From the NCBI GenBank assembly GCA_026396835.1, contig JAPLWA010000004.1:124001-188000 (forward strand): a stretch of DNA of 64,000 nucleotides, read 5' to 3'. Positions within the stretch are counted from its first letter, which is position 1. Each line of letters begins with the position of its first letter. Below the pieces are notes generated by a model. That model worked only from the letters and a program-made list of their open reading frames with translations. It had not been told where the DNA came from and did no database searches. Origin of the DNA: Candidatus Falkowbacteria bacterium (GTDB lineage Bacteria; Patescibacteriota; Patescibacteriia; Patescibacteriales; Patescibacteriaceae). Of the stretch, positions 40,562-48,382 are shown piece after piece. The position numbers and the translations under genes are program-made.

Positions 40562-41038
40562 CAACATACTGTTGATATGTGAGCTTACTATATATAGTAG
40601 TCTCGCATATCCACAGTAAAACTTATTTGGACTTAGAGTTTGAATAAGAAATGTGGAGAGACCTGGCTAGCCGGTGGCTACGTTGGGCAGTAATGCAAAA
40701 AAGGTCGATTGTCTTTGCGACAAGCATTACTCATTCTGTTTTTATAACAGAGTGATTATAAACCTAAGAGTTTTTTAAAAAGCTTCCCTACGCTGAAGCT
40801 TCGGAAAGTAAACTTTCTGAGTTTCATTTATAGGGTTTGATGATACATCGATTTAGCTTTTTTCCGCATCAACTAGAACGTAATAAGATTACGAATCAAG
40901 TTATGTGGAGTAGTGAACACCCTATGCTTTACTCTCCGGCCATTAATTAAAACTTATGTTTTGGTTGATGCGGGGAAGCGGGATTCCGATTGATGTATTA
41001 TTTGCGATTTAAAAGATGAAAAGGAAATTATTGAAATT
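40562..41038 (+). ncRNA. Long structured leader or RNA upstream of the S-layer-like gene
   Basis: About 480 bases without a frame and full of hairpins: TACTGT...GATATGTGAG/CTCGCATATC...ACAGTA (40568-40618), GTAATGC/GCATTAC with inner GTCG/CGAC (40690-40730), CATTCTGTT/AACAGAGTG (40733-40755), GAAAGT/ACTTTC (40803-40818), and a closing helix CCGCATCAACTA/TGGTTGATGCGG (40865-40876 with 40962-40973) that encloses CGTAAT/ATTACG and GGAGTA/TACTC. A copy of the mnmA palindrome core lies at 40788-40805. No terminator precedes the surface-protein gene, so most likely a leader RNA. Confidence 0.6.
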
Positions 41039-44000
41039 ATGAATACTGTACGAAAGATTTTTGCTTCAGCCCTAGTATTGGCTACTATCGTATCTGTCAG
41101 CGGCATTAACTTTGCCAAAGCTGCAGCTATGGATGGTGACCTAATCAAAATGAATGGTCTATCGACTGTTTATTACTACAAGGGTGGTAAGCGCTATGTT
41201 TTCCCACAACAGAACACATACATGTCTTGGTTCACAGACTTTAACAACGTTAAGACTGTTGCTCAATCCGAATTGGAGAGCTACCCTCTAGGCGCCAACG
41301 TTACTGTCCGCCCAGGTACATCTTTGATCAAGATCACAACCAATCCAACTGTTTACGCAGTTGAACCAGGTGGTAAACTACGTTCAATTGTCAGCGAAGC
41401 TAACGCTTCCTCATTGTTCGGTTCCAACTGGGCCAAGAAAGTTATCGACGTTTCAGATGCTTTCTTTACTAACTATCAGATTACTTCAGCCTTAACAGCT
41501 GGTGTATATCCTGCTGGTTCATTAGTAAAGGGTTCAAGCGCTGACGTTTACTACTTCGATGGTACAAACTTCAGAAAGTTTGCTTCAGAAGCTGCTTTCT
41601 ATGCTAACAAATTCAACTTCGCCTTTGTCCAAACAGCTCCTGCTGCTATGACAATGACCCCAATGGGAACAGACATTACTGGTAATGAATCAGGTTTGAC
41701 TGACCTAACAATGGGTGCAAGTGGAACTGTTAGTGGTTCTGGCTTGTCAGTTGCTTTGTCTTCCGACACTCCAGCTTCAGCTAACGTAACTAAAGGTGCT
41801 ACTCGCGTTACTTACACAAAATTCAATGTTACCGCCGCCAACGATGGTGACGTTCGCTTGGATACAGTTGTTATAACTCGTGGTGGTGTTGGTTCAGCCG
41901 CTGACTTTGACAATGTCTATCTATATGATGGCATGACTCGTTTAACAACTGGTCGCTCAGTCAACTCAAGCACCAACCAAGCTACTTTTAGCAATGTTAA
42001 CTACACCGTAACAAAGGGTACAACCAAAACTTTGAGCATCGTTGCTGACGTTAATGCTTCAGCAACAACAGGTAATGACAATTTCAGTATCTCTCTTGCT
42101 TCAGCTATTGCTGCAAACGGAGCTACTGTAAGTGGTTCATTCCCAGTCGCCGGTAATACAATGAGTATTACTAACGTTTCTGGTGGTGCTATTACAATTG
42201 CTAAAACCGGTTCTCTAAGTTCTCCAAAGGCTGGTGAACTACAAGCTCAGGTAGCTGCTTTCACTTTGCAAGCTAGCTCAACCGAAGACTTGATGATCAA
42301 GAACTTGACCCTATACCAAGTTGGTAATATCCAAAATGGTAATATGACCAACTTCAACTTGAAGCAAGCTGGTACTACTTTAGCTACTGCTGCTTCAATG
42401 AATTCAAACGGAACAATCGTCTTGAACTTCTCAACTCCTTATGCTCTTAATAAGGGTATAACTAAGACTTTTGAAGTTTACGCCGACGTCGCTTCCGCTG
42501 CTCGTTCAGGCGACACAAGTATTATTTACTTGGACAACTCAGCTGACCTATATGCCACAGGTAATACTTATGGTTATGGTGCTGCTGTTACTCGTACAGG
42601 TTATGATAATACTGTTGGTACACCAACATGGACAGATGCTTCATATACAACTATCGAAGCAGGACAGGTAACTCTATCTTTCCAAGGTCCATCCGTTACT
42701 GACTACGCCGTACAACAGCAAGATGCTGAAATCTTCCGCTTTACAATGAATGCGAAGTCCAACATCGAAGTTCGTAGCCTAGGTTTGACTCTAGACGCCC
42801 CAGCTTCTGCTTCAGGCGGTTTGTCAAACGGTGGCACAACTGCTAACTATACTGACATTAAATTCACTGACGTAACCACTGGTCAGCTATTAGCTGGTCC
42901 TAAGGACGTTAGCGGAACAGGTGTAGATACAAGCCAACTTTTGACTTACTCTGATACTTGGACAATTAATGCCAATCAGACTCGTACCATTAAGGTTACA
43001 GCTGATATAGCTAACTTTACCCCTGCTGCTAATGAATCAATCAAAGCTACTTTGAGTGCCTTTGGTGTTTCAGCCATCAAGAATCTAGACACCAATCAAT
43101 ATGTTGCTCTAGCCAACATAGTTCCAAGCACAGCCATTGCTGGTAACACCCACCGCGTAAAAGCCGGTACTGTTACTTTGAGCCTAGCTGGTACTCCAGC
43201 CACTCATACCTACATCAATGGTTCAGCTGCCGTTGCTATGACAGGTATTAATATCGCTGCCGGTACTGGTAAAGATATTAAGTTAACCTCTCTTATGTTA
43301 ACTGCTACTGGTGCTAATGGTTGTTCTACACCAGCTAACTGTGTCTTGAATGTTAAATTGTGGGATGGTACAAACCAGGTTGGTGAAACCAAGTCCTTGT
43401 CTGGCACAACAGTAACTTTCAGCAACTTGAATGTTCCTGTTCTAAAGGGTGCAACTAAGACTTTGCTAGCCACTGTTGACCTAAACACTCTTTCAACTCC
43501 AATCGCTGGTTCAACAACATTGAAACTCGATGTTGCTTCAACCTCTGATGCTACAGTTCAAGATACTGAAGGTAACAGCGTTAACGTTTCTGGTACCGTA
43601 ACTGGTCCAACTCACACTATCGTTGCTTCAGGTACTTTGTCTGCCGCTCTTGCTCCAGATGACGCCGAGAGTGAATCTCGTTTAGTCATTGCCGGTAGCG
43701 ACAATGAAGTATTAGGTAAAATTAAGTTTACTGCTACTCGCGAAGATCTACGTATCGCTAAGGTCCGTGTTGAAGTTCCAGCCCCTGCTATTGAAGAAGT
43801 TTCTTCTCTAAGCTTGTGGAATGGCTCAACAAAGATTACTAACGACGTATCTTTGACAAGCGGTACTCCTAACTACGCCGACTTCAACTCATTCACAACT
43901 GATTTCATTGTTCCAAAAGATGGTAACTTGACATTGACTGTTAAGGGTACTTTGAACACCATTTCAAATGGTGCTACTTCAGGTACTACTATTTCAGCTA

Positions 44001-44842
44001 CTTTGTCTAACGTTGCTGGAACATTTGAAGCTCGTGGTTTGAATGGTAGCAACACCGTTCTATCAGAGAGTGATGTTACTGCATTACCTTTGGCAGCACA
44101 TGATATGTACCTACGTAAGACAAAGTTGACTGTTTCTCAGTCAACCCTTACTGGCACATTGATTAACGGAACCGCCAACAAACTTTATGAGTTCACAGTT
44201 GCTGCTGACTCTAAGGAAGATGTTTCATTGAAACAGATTGTCTTAGACGTCACATTAAGCGACAACGTTGGTACTAACGACACATTAACTGCTGGTACAT
44301 TCAAGATTTATCGTGGTTCTACAGATATTAGCTCAAACGTTGATATCCACCAGATCGACGGTACTACTATTGAATCAATCAACTCTTTGGCTGAAGGTAC
44401 TTCACAGGCCTTCATTACTTGGGCAAGTGAAGAAGTTATTGCTAAGGGAACATCAAACACATATTCTGTTTGGGCAACCCCAAGTGGTTTCTCTCACCCA
44501 GCCGACAAGGATGGTATTACAGTTAATATGCGTAATGACTCAGCAGCTCAAGGTGCAACATATACATATTTGAACGATGTTGACGCCACTGCTGGTCAAA
44601 CAACAGTATCTTTGGGTATTTTGGCTAATCCATATACTACTCTAGATACTGCAGGTGCTGCTCCAACACTAGGAACAAGCCCAACTAACAATGTTATTTG
44701 GTCTGACAACTCTGTAGTTGCGCACTCCGCTGCTGTAACTGCAAACACTGGTGCTCTAGCAGCTCCTACTTCATCTGCTGATTGGTACAATACTTATTTG
44801 ATTAAGAATTTCCCATTCGGTGGTACTACACTTACTCAATAA
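41039..44842 (+). CDS. S-layer-like surface protein
   Basis: 1267 residues. Signal peptide 1-29 (cleavage near AKAAAMD). Residues 33-200 hold three related modules of about 64 residues (GDLIKMNGLSTVYYYKGG, TSLIKITTNPTVYAVEPGG, GSLVKGSSADVYYFDGTN), each ending in a short FG-GAP-like turn; this N-terminus is typical of surface proteins in Patescibacteria. The rest is Thr/Ser/Ala/Val-rich repeated beta-sandwich sequence with few charged residues and two Cys only (GCSTPANC). Codon use is strongly adapted (GCT, ACT, AAC, TTG, few AGA/ATA), as expected for a very abundant protein. Long structured leader upstream and a double hairpin downstream. Probably the main cell envelope lattice protein. Confidence 0.85.
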   Translation: MNTVRKIFASALVLATIVSVSGINFAKAAAMDGDLIKMNGLSTVYYYKGGKRYVFPQQNTYMSWFTDFNNVKTVAQSELESYPLGANVTVRPGTSLIKITTNPTVYAVEPGGKLRSIVSEANASSLFGSNWAKKVIDVSDAFFTNYQITSALTAGVYPAGSLVKGSSADVYYFDGTNFRKFASEAAFYANKFNFAFVQTAPAAMTMTPMGTDITGNESGLTDLTMGASGTVSGSGLSVALSSDTPASANVTKGATRVTYTKFNVTAANDGDVRLDTVVITRGGVGSAADFDNVYLYDGMTRLTTGRSVNSSTNQATFSNVNYTVTKGTTKTLSIVADVNASATTGNDNFSISLASAIAANGATVSGSFPVAGNTMSITNVSGGAITIAKTGSLSSPKAGELQAQVAAFTLQASSTEDLMIKNLTLYQVGNIQNGNMTNFNLKQAGTTLATAASMNSNGTIVLNFSTPYALNKGITKTFEVYADVASAARSGDTSIIYLDNSADLYATGNTYGYGAAVTRTGYDNTVGTPTWTDASYTTIEAGQVTLSFQGPSVTDYAVQQQDAEIFRFTMNAKSNIEVRSLGLTLDAPASASGGLSNGGTTANYTDIKFTDVTTGQLLAGPKDVSGTGVDTSQLLTYSDTWTINANQTRTIKVTADIANFTPAANESIKATLSAFGVSAIKNLDTNQYVALANIVPSTAIAGNTHRVKAGTVTLSLAGTPATHTYINGSAAVAMTGINIAAGTGKDIKLTSLMLTATGANGCSTPANCVLNVKLWDGTNQVGETKSLSGTTVTFSNLNVPVLKGATKTLLATVDLNTLSTPIAGSTTLKLDVASTSDATVQDTEGNSVNVSGTVTGPTHTIVASGTLSAALAPDDAESESRLVIAGSDNEVLGKIKFTATREDLRIAKVRVEVPAPAIEEVSSLSLWNGSTKITNDVSLTSGTPNYADFNSFTTDFIVPKDGNLTLTVKGTLNTISNGATSGTTISATLSNVAGTFEARGLNGSNTVLSESDVTALPLAAHDMYLRKTKLTVSQSTLTGTLINGTANKLYEFTVAADSKEDVSLKQIVLDVTLSDNVGTNDTLTAGTFKIYRGSTDISSNVDIHQIDGTTIESINSLAEGTSQAFITWASEEVIAKGTSNTYSVWATPSGFSHPADKDGITVNMRNDSAAQGATYTYLNDVDATAGQTTVSLGILANPYTTLDTAGAAPTLGTSPTNNVIWSDNSVVAHSAAVTANTGALAAPTSSADWYNTYLIKNFPFGGTTLTQ

Positions 44843-44863
44843 TATTGCTTGAGTGCTAGTAGT

Positions 44864-44930
44864 TCTGATTATCTTCGGATAGTCTAGAATGAGAAACACC
44901 CCCTCCTTGAAAGAGTTGGGGGTGTTTTTT
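44864..44930 (+). terminator. UUCG-capped hairpin and terminator after the S-layer-like gene
   Basis: GATTATC TTCG GATAGTC (44868-44885) is followed by the terminator AAACACCCCC / GGGGGTGTTT (44894-44925) and TTTTTT. The first hairpin may protect the 3' end of an abundant mRNA. Confidence 0.85.
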
Positions 44931-44957
44931 TGTCTGAACCACAGATAACACAGATGA
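44931..44957 (+). repeat. Inverted repeat flanking the GxxExxY remnant, left
   Basis: TGTCTGAACCACAGATAACA and CAGATGA; its complement is at 45365-45391, with two differences. CACAGAT units like these are common around GxxExxY genes. Confidence 0.7.
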
Positions 44958-44976
44958 ACTGATTAGCACAGATAAT

Positions 44977-45007
44977 AAAAACCCTCTTGAAAGAGGGTTT
45001 TTATTTT
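44977..45007. terminator. Terminator-like hairpin
   Basis: AAAACCCTCTT GAAAGAGGGTTTT followed by TATTTT, directly before the GxxExxY remnant. Confidence 0.65.
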
Positions 45008-45012
45008 AACTT

Positions 45013-45346
45013 ATGAATTATTATAAATCAGAAATTACTCAGCGAATTATTAAGTGTGCTTTCAAGGTACAATCAACGTGCTTTGGCTTATGAATTTGCT
45101 AAAGAAAATTTAATATTTGAAAGAGAGAAAGACATGGATATTTATTACGATGGTATAAAAATTAGTAATCGGCGTGTAGATTTTTTAGTTGATAATGATA
45201 TTATGGTCGAGCTAAAGGCTTTGATTGCGCTAGAGGATGTTCATACGACTCAAGCCATAAATTATATTGAGGCTTATCGTGTTAAGGTTGGCCTGTTAAT
45301 CAATTTTGGAGCAAAACGGGTTGATGTTAAGAGATATGTAAAATAA
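45013..45346 (+). pseudogene. GxxExxY-family gene remnant with internal deletion
   Basis: The first frame reads MNYYKSEITQRIIKCAFKV, the family start, then breaks. The second frame continues NQRALAYEFAKENLIFERE, then IYYDGIKISNRRVDFLVDND, VELKALIALEDVHTTQAINY and RVKVGLLINFGAKRVDVKRY. The missing part is exactly the segment that carries the GxxExxY motif (about 14 codons). So it is a deleted copy. It sits between inverted repeats. Confidence 0.8.
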
Positions 45347-45364
45347 TCATCTGTGCGCATCATA

Positions 45365-45391
45365 TAATCTGTGATATCTGTGGTTCAGACA
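45365..45391 (-). repeat. Inverted repeat flanking the GxxExxY remnant, right
   Basis: AATCTGTGATATCTGTGGTT and CAGACA, the inverted partner of 44931-44957. It abuts the truncated 5' end of the RAYT gene. Confidence 0.7.
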
Positions 45392-45470
45392 TTTTATTGT
45401 TATGCCGAATCACGTGCATGGAATTATTGTGATTAATAAAAATAATACATTGGGGTCGCATAAACGTGAG

Positions 45471-45488
45471 GTAGAGACGCGCCATGGC
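45471..45488. repeat. REP-like palindrome, half copy
   Basis: GTAGAGACGCGCCATGGC, the left half of the palindrome at 45522. Confidence 0.7.
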
Positions 45489-45521
45489 AATGATAATGTG
45501 AATAAAAACAACAATGTTTGG

Positions 45522-45549
45522 GTAGAGACGCGCCATGGCGCGTCTCTAC
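45522..45549. repeat. REP-like palindrome, full copy 1
   Basis: 28-base perfect palindrome: GTAGAGACGCGCCA followed by its complement TGGCGCGTCTCTAC. In frame within the RAYT gene. Confidence 0.85.
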
Positions 45550-45584
45550 TGGGTAATCACCCACCAAGGAGAAACAACGAATTG

Positions 45585-45612
45585 GTAGAGACGCATAATT
45601 ATGCGTCTCTAC
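45585..45612. repeat. REP-like palindrome, full copy 2
   Basis: 28-base perfect palindrome: GTAGAGACGCATAA and complement. Same arms as copy 1 with a changed centre, showing that pairing rather than sequence is kept. Confidence 0.85.
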
Positions 45613-45871
45613 AGAATGCACGACCATTATATAATGGTAATGTTTTTGGTCCGCAATCAAAAAATTTGGCATCAATAATTCGATCATATAAAATTGCCGT
45701 TAAAACATATGCCAATAAAAACAATGTTCCATTTGTTTGGCAAACGCGTTATTACGACCATGTTATCTGGAATGAAAGGGAATTAAATAATATCAGGGAA
45801 TATATTTTAAATAATCCATATAATTGGGAGAGGGATAGAAATAATTTATCGTAAAAACATATTTAACGTCT

Positions 45872-45900
45872 GTAGAGACAGGTTTCAAACCTGTCTCTAC
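45872..45900. repeat. REP-like palindrome, full copy 3 (and a half copy at 45939-45953)
   Basis: GTAGAGACAGGTTT C AAACCTGTCTCTAC, 14-bp arms around one base. CCTGTCTCTACC at 45941 repeats its right arm. Confidence 0.8.
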
Positions 45901-46020
45901 CATGGGGAATGTTATAAAAACGTTTATATGAAAACAGAACCTGTCTCTACCACGGGTAGGGTACGGAAAATTGATTTAAATATAATATGTTCAAAATCTG
46001 TATATATTATAAATTTTTGT

Positions 46021-46026
46021 TATAAT
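46021..46026 (+). promoter_or_regulatory. -10 box giving a leaderless trmH mRNA
   Basis: TATAAT six bases before ATG 46033; initiation would be at or next to the start codon. No ribosome site. Confidence 0.55.
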
Positions 46027-46032
46027 AAAATC

Positions 46033-46617
46033 ATGACACCAGAACGAGAACAAAAATTAAAACAGGTTATTCAGAACCGACAGCAGGGGGTCGTGGTGCT
46101 GGAAGATATTCATGATCCACATAATGCGGCAGCGATTTTACGTAGCTGTGATGCCTTTGGTATCCAAAAGATTTGCTTTATCTTTGAAAAAGAAAAAAGA
46201 TTTAATCCGAGAAGAATTGGTCATCTTAGTTCAGCTTCGGCAAGCAAGTGGCTTGATATGGAATTCTTTACTTCTACAATTAAATGCCTAAGTACTCTAA
46301 AGCGTCGCGGCTACTATATTATTGCCACCGCCCTAGATGAAAAAGCTAAAGATTTTAGGAAAGCAGATTTGACTCGACCTAAGACTGTTTTAATGTTCGG
46401 CAACGAGTACCGCGGTTTGTCAATCAAGGCACAAAAATTAGCCCACGAAACTGTGTATATTGCAATGAAGGGCCTGGTCCAAAGCCTAAATTTGTCAGTT
46501 ACAGCCGCTGTCTGTTTAGCTGAATTAGACAGGCAAAGAGCTCAAAAAAAGGCTAAAAATAGGTATTTTTTGACAAAATTGGAGCAGGGGAGATTGCTAA
46601 AAAAGTGGTCAGCTTGA
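46033..46617 (+). CDS. trmH: tRNA (Gm18) 2'-O-methyltransferase, TrmH type
   Basis: 194 residues from ATG 46033 (MTPEREQKLKQVIQNRQQGV), the start matched by TrmH proteins; an upstream ATG at 45928 would run through REP debris. SPOUT motifs: VVLEDIHDPHNAAAILRSCDAFGI (about 19-42), LMFGNEYRGLS (about 118-128), MKGLVQSLNLSVTAAVCL (about 138-155), then the C-terminal helix. It methylates G18 in the D-loop of tRNAs. Confidence 0.94.
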   Translation: MTPEREQKLKQVIQNRQQGVVVLEDIHDPHNAAAILRSCDAFGIQKICFIFEKEKRFNPRRIGHLSSASASKWLDMEFFTSTIKCLSTLKRRGYYIIATALDEKAKDFRKADLTRPKTVLMFGNEYRGLSIKAQKLAHETVYIAMKGLVQSLNLSVTAAVCLAELDRQRAQKKAKNRYFLTKLEQGRLLKKWSA

Positions 46618-46622
46618 CATTG

Positions 46623-46716
46623 TTGACTTTTTTAATGCTTTATGCTATACTTGAGCCATACATTTATTACAACACTTTATTGAACTGGTGTCGTAGCCCA
46701 TATGCGCTACCGGTTT
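46623..46716 (+). promoter_or_regulatory. Promoter and hairpin leader of the sigma4-HARE gene
   Basis: -35 TTGACT (46623-46628), 17-bp spacer, -10 TATACT (46646-46651). Leader hairpin AACTGGT...GTAGC/GCTAC..CGGTT (46683-46715), 17 bases before ATG; no ribosome site. Confidence 0.7.
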
Positions 46717-46732
46717 TATAACTAAAAAACAT

Positions 46733-47944
46733 ATGGCAGGAGAATCAATTCTAGAAAAAATCATCAACCAAAAGCAAGCCGAGACAATCGGTCATCTTCA
46801 CGTTGCTGATATCATCGAAACTTTATTAGAGCGCTTGGGCGAGCGAGAACGCGATATTTTAAAGCGTCGTTTTGGGCTTAATCGCGCTACTAAAGCTACC
46901 TTAGAAGAAATCGGTAAGTCACATAATTTGACCCGCGAACGCGTCCGTCAGATTGAAACTGGCAGTATTTCTAAACTTAAGAAACTTGAGGACCTAGTTG
47001 CTGTTATGTCTGATTTGAAGATGTTGGTAACTCGTTTGCTTGAGGACCATGGTGGATTAATGGATAGAGAATATCTGTTTGACATTTTGTCTTCTTTAGC
47101 TTTAGATCAAAGTAAGATCAAGGATGAAGATCCATTGATTTATCGAAATCATTTTAATTTCCTTTTGTCTAAGATAATGGATGCTGAAATTGCGGCTGTT
47201 GAAGGCTCTGCTAATTTTAATCCTGCTTTTAAACTTCGCTATCAAGAACTTGATCATCTAGAAGAAATGACCAAGGAACTTTTGACTAAGGTTAAAGCTG
47301 CTAAGCGCTTGTTCATTACTGAAGAATTATTGTCTTTAGTTCGTGGCTTAGATAGCTATAATAAGAACGAAGGTAAACTACAGAGCAAGGAAGGCCTTAA
47401 TTTAGTTGAAGCTTTACGCGGAATTATTCCTGATGAAGAGCTTGAATTAGCTAATGATCAAAAGCCTTTATATTCACTTTTGAAAGCAATTGCTGATATT
47501 GAACAGAATAAATTCGGTCACTGGGGCCATGGTGGTTCACGTGAAATTAATCCTAAAACAATTAATGATAAGATTTATTTGGTGTTAAAGAACAATGCCA
47601 AACCAATGCACTACGAAGAAATCTCTAAGAAAATTAACGAGACAGGTTTTGATGGTAAAAAGGTTAACACCGCAACTGTTCACAATGAATTAATCCTTGA
47701 CGGTAAGTATGTTTTAGTTGGACGTGGTCTATATGCTCTAAAAGAATGGGGCTATACTAAGGGCACCGTCGCCGATGTTATTATCGATATTCTCAGTAAG
47801 TCTAAACAACCATTAAGCAAAAAAGAAATCACTGAAGAAGTAATGAAACAGCGCATGGTTAAGAAGACTACAATTGATTTAGCGCTTATGAATAAGAAGC
47901 GTTTTGAAAGAGTTACTGGTAATAAATACATTGCGGTTAAATAA
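46733..47944 (+). CDS. Sigma region 4 / HARE-HTH DNA-binding protein
   Basis: 403 residues. Residues 19-90 match sigma-70 region 4 (LLERLGERERDILKRRFGLN, TLEEIGKSHNLTRERVRQIETG), including the -35-reading helix, but no region 2 or 3 is present. A helical middle part follows. Residues about 275-345 are a HARE-HTH domain (INDKIYLVLKNNAKPMHYEE, GRGLYALKEWGY), as in the RNA polymerase delta subunit, and about 346-403 may be a further winged helix (ADVIIDILSKSKQPLSKKEI). The protein could attach to polymerase via the beta flap and alter promoter use; this is inference from domains. Found broadly in Patescibacteria. Confidence 0.87.
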   Translation: MAGESILEKIINQKQAETIGHLHVADIIETLLERLGERERDILKRRFGLNRATKATLEEIGKSHNLTRERVRQIETGSISKLKKLEDLVAVMSDLKMLVTRLLEDHGGLMDREYLFDILSSLALDQSKIKDEDPLIYRNHFNFLLSKIMDAEIAAVEGSANFNPAFKLRYQELDHLEEMTKELLTKVKAAKRLFITEELLSLVRGLDSYNKNEGKLQSKEGLNLVEALRGIIPDEELELANDQKPLYSLLKAIADIEQNKFGHWGHGGSREINPKTINDKIYLVLKNNAKPMHYEEISKKINETGFDGKKVNTATVHNELILDGKYVLVGRGLYALKEWGYTKGTVADVIIDILSKSKQPLSKKEITEEVMKQRMVKKTTIDLALMNKKRFERVTGNKYIAVK

Positions 47945-47956
47945 AATTTACAATTA

Positions 47957-47986
47957 AAACCTCAGGTCTTGGACCTGGGGTTTTTT
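47957..47986 (+). terminator. Rho-independent terminator
   Basis: AAACCTCAGGTC / GACCTGGGGTTT with loop TTG, then TTTTGTTTTG. Confidence 0.88.
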
Positions 47987-48084
47987 GTTTTGTTTTATTC
48001 CTTACGCAGATCGTAGGAGGATTGGCTGTTATTCTCTAAGTACCATTGTGTTTAGCTTGTTAATAATGAAAACATTCTATCTAT

Positions 48085-48325
48085 AACGCTGCCGCGGGGC
48101 TTGCTTTTGTAACCAAAAGCAACAAAAGTTTTGGGGGCTTCAATTCGCTATTACATTGTTCACTTTTTATATCGCCAATCACGGCGCTCAATTCAGCCCC
48201 CAAACCCCTTGACTCTTTTAATACCGAAATAGTTTTTAGCCTGTACGACATATTCATACCAGTGTTTACGTGAAGATAAGACACCCCTCCCTACGCTCTG
48301 CGTGGGGAGGGGCTGGGGGCAGGGT
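48085..48325. repeat. Intergenic region with nested inverted repeats
   Basis: No gene. Contains TTGCTTTTG/CAAAAGCAA (48100-48121), a wider pair TTTTGGGGGCT/AGCCCCCAAA (48129-48139 with 48197-48206) and CCCCTCCC..ACGC/GCGT..GGGGAGGGG (48284-48313). These look like decayed or non-autonomous repeat elements of a type also seen at 19950-20047. The remaining sequence shows nothing. Confidence 0.5.
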
Positions 48326-48364
48326 AGAAAGAATAAGATATTTTAGAAAAAGCAATTTTTGTGC

Positions 48365-48370
48365 TAAAAT
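48365..48370 (+). promoter_or_regulatory. Extended -10 promoter, near-leaderless
   Basis: TGTGCTAAAAT ends 12 bases before ATG 48383, so the leader is only about six bases. Confidence 0.5.
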
Positions 48371-48382
48371 TAAAAGACTAAT

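Larger units (their letters stand above)
45402..45854 (+). pseudogene. 5'-truncated REP-associated tyrosine transposase (RAYT) with palindromes inserted
   Basis: 150 codons remain. It begins at MPNHVHGIIVI, which carries the HUH motif (HVH) but lacks the roughly 60-80 residues that normally precede it. The C-terminal part has SYKIAVKTYANKNNVPFVWQ and YYDHVIWNERELNNIREYI..NNPYNW, typical of the Y1 transposase family, with the likely catalytic Tyr in SYKIAVKTYA. Between them the frame is filled by VETRHGNDN, VETRHGASL and VETHNYASL, encoded by REP-like palindromes. The truncated end joins the inverted repeat of the GxxExxY unit. Probably inactive. Confidence 0.8.

Noticed and set aside
45471..45612. 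CRISPR array
   Set aside because: The repeats are palindromes with variable centres and spacers of unequal length, linked to a RAYT gene; no cas genes are present in the window.
48081..48284. 67-codon minus-strand frame in the intergenic repeat region
   Set aside because: It runs across inverted repeats, has no ribosome site or recognisable protein pattern.
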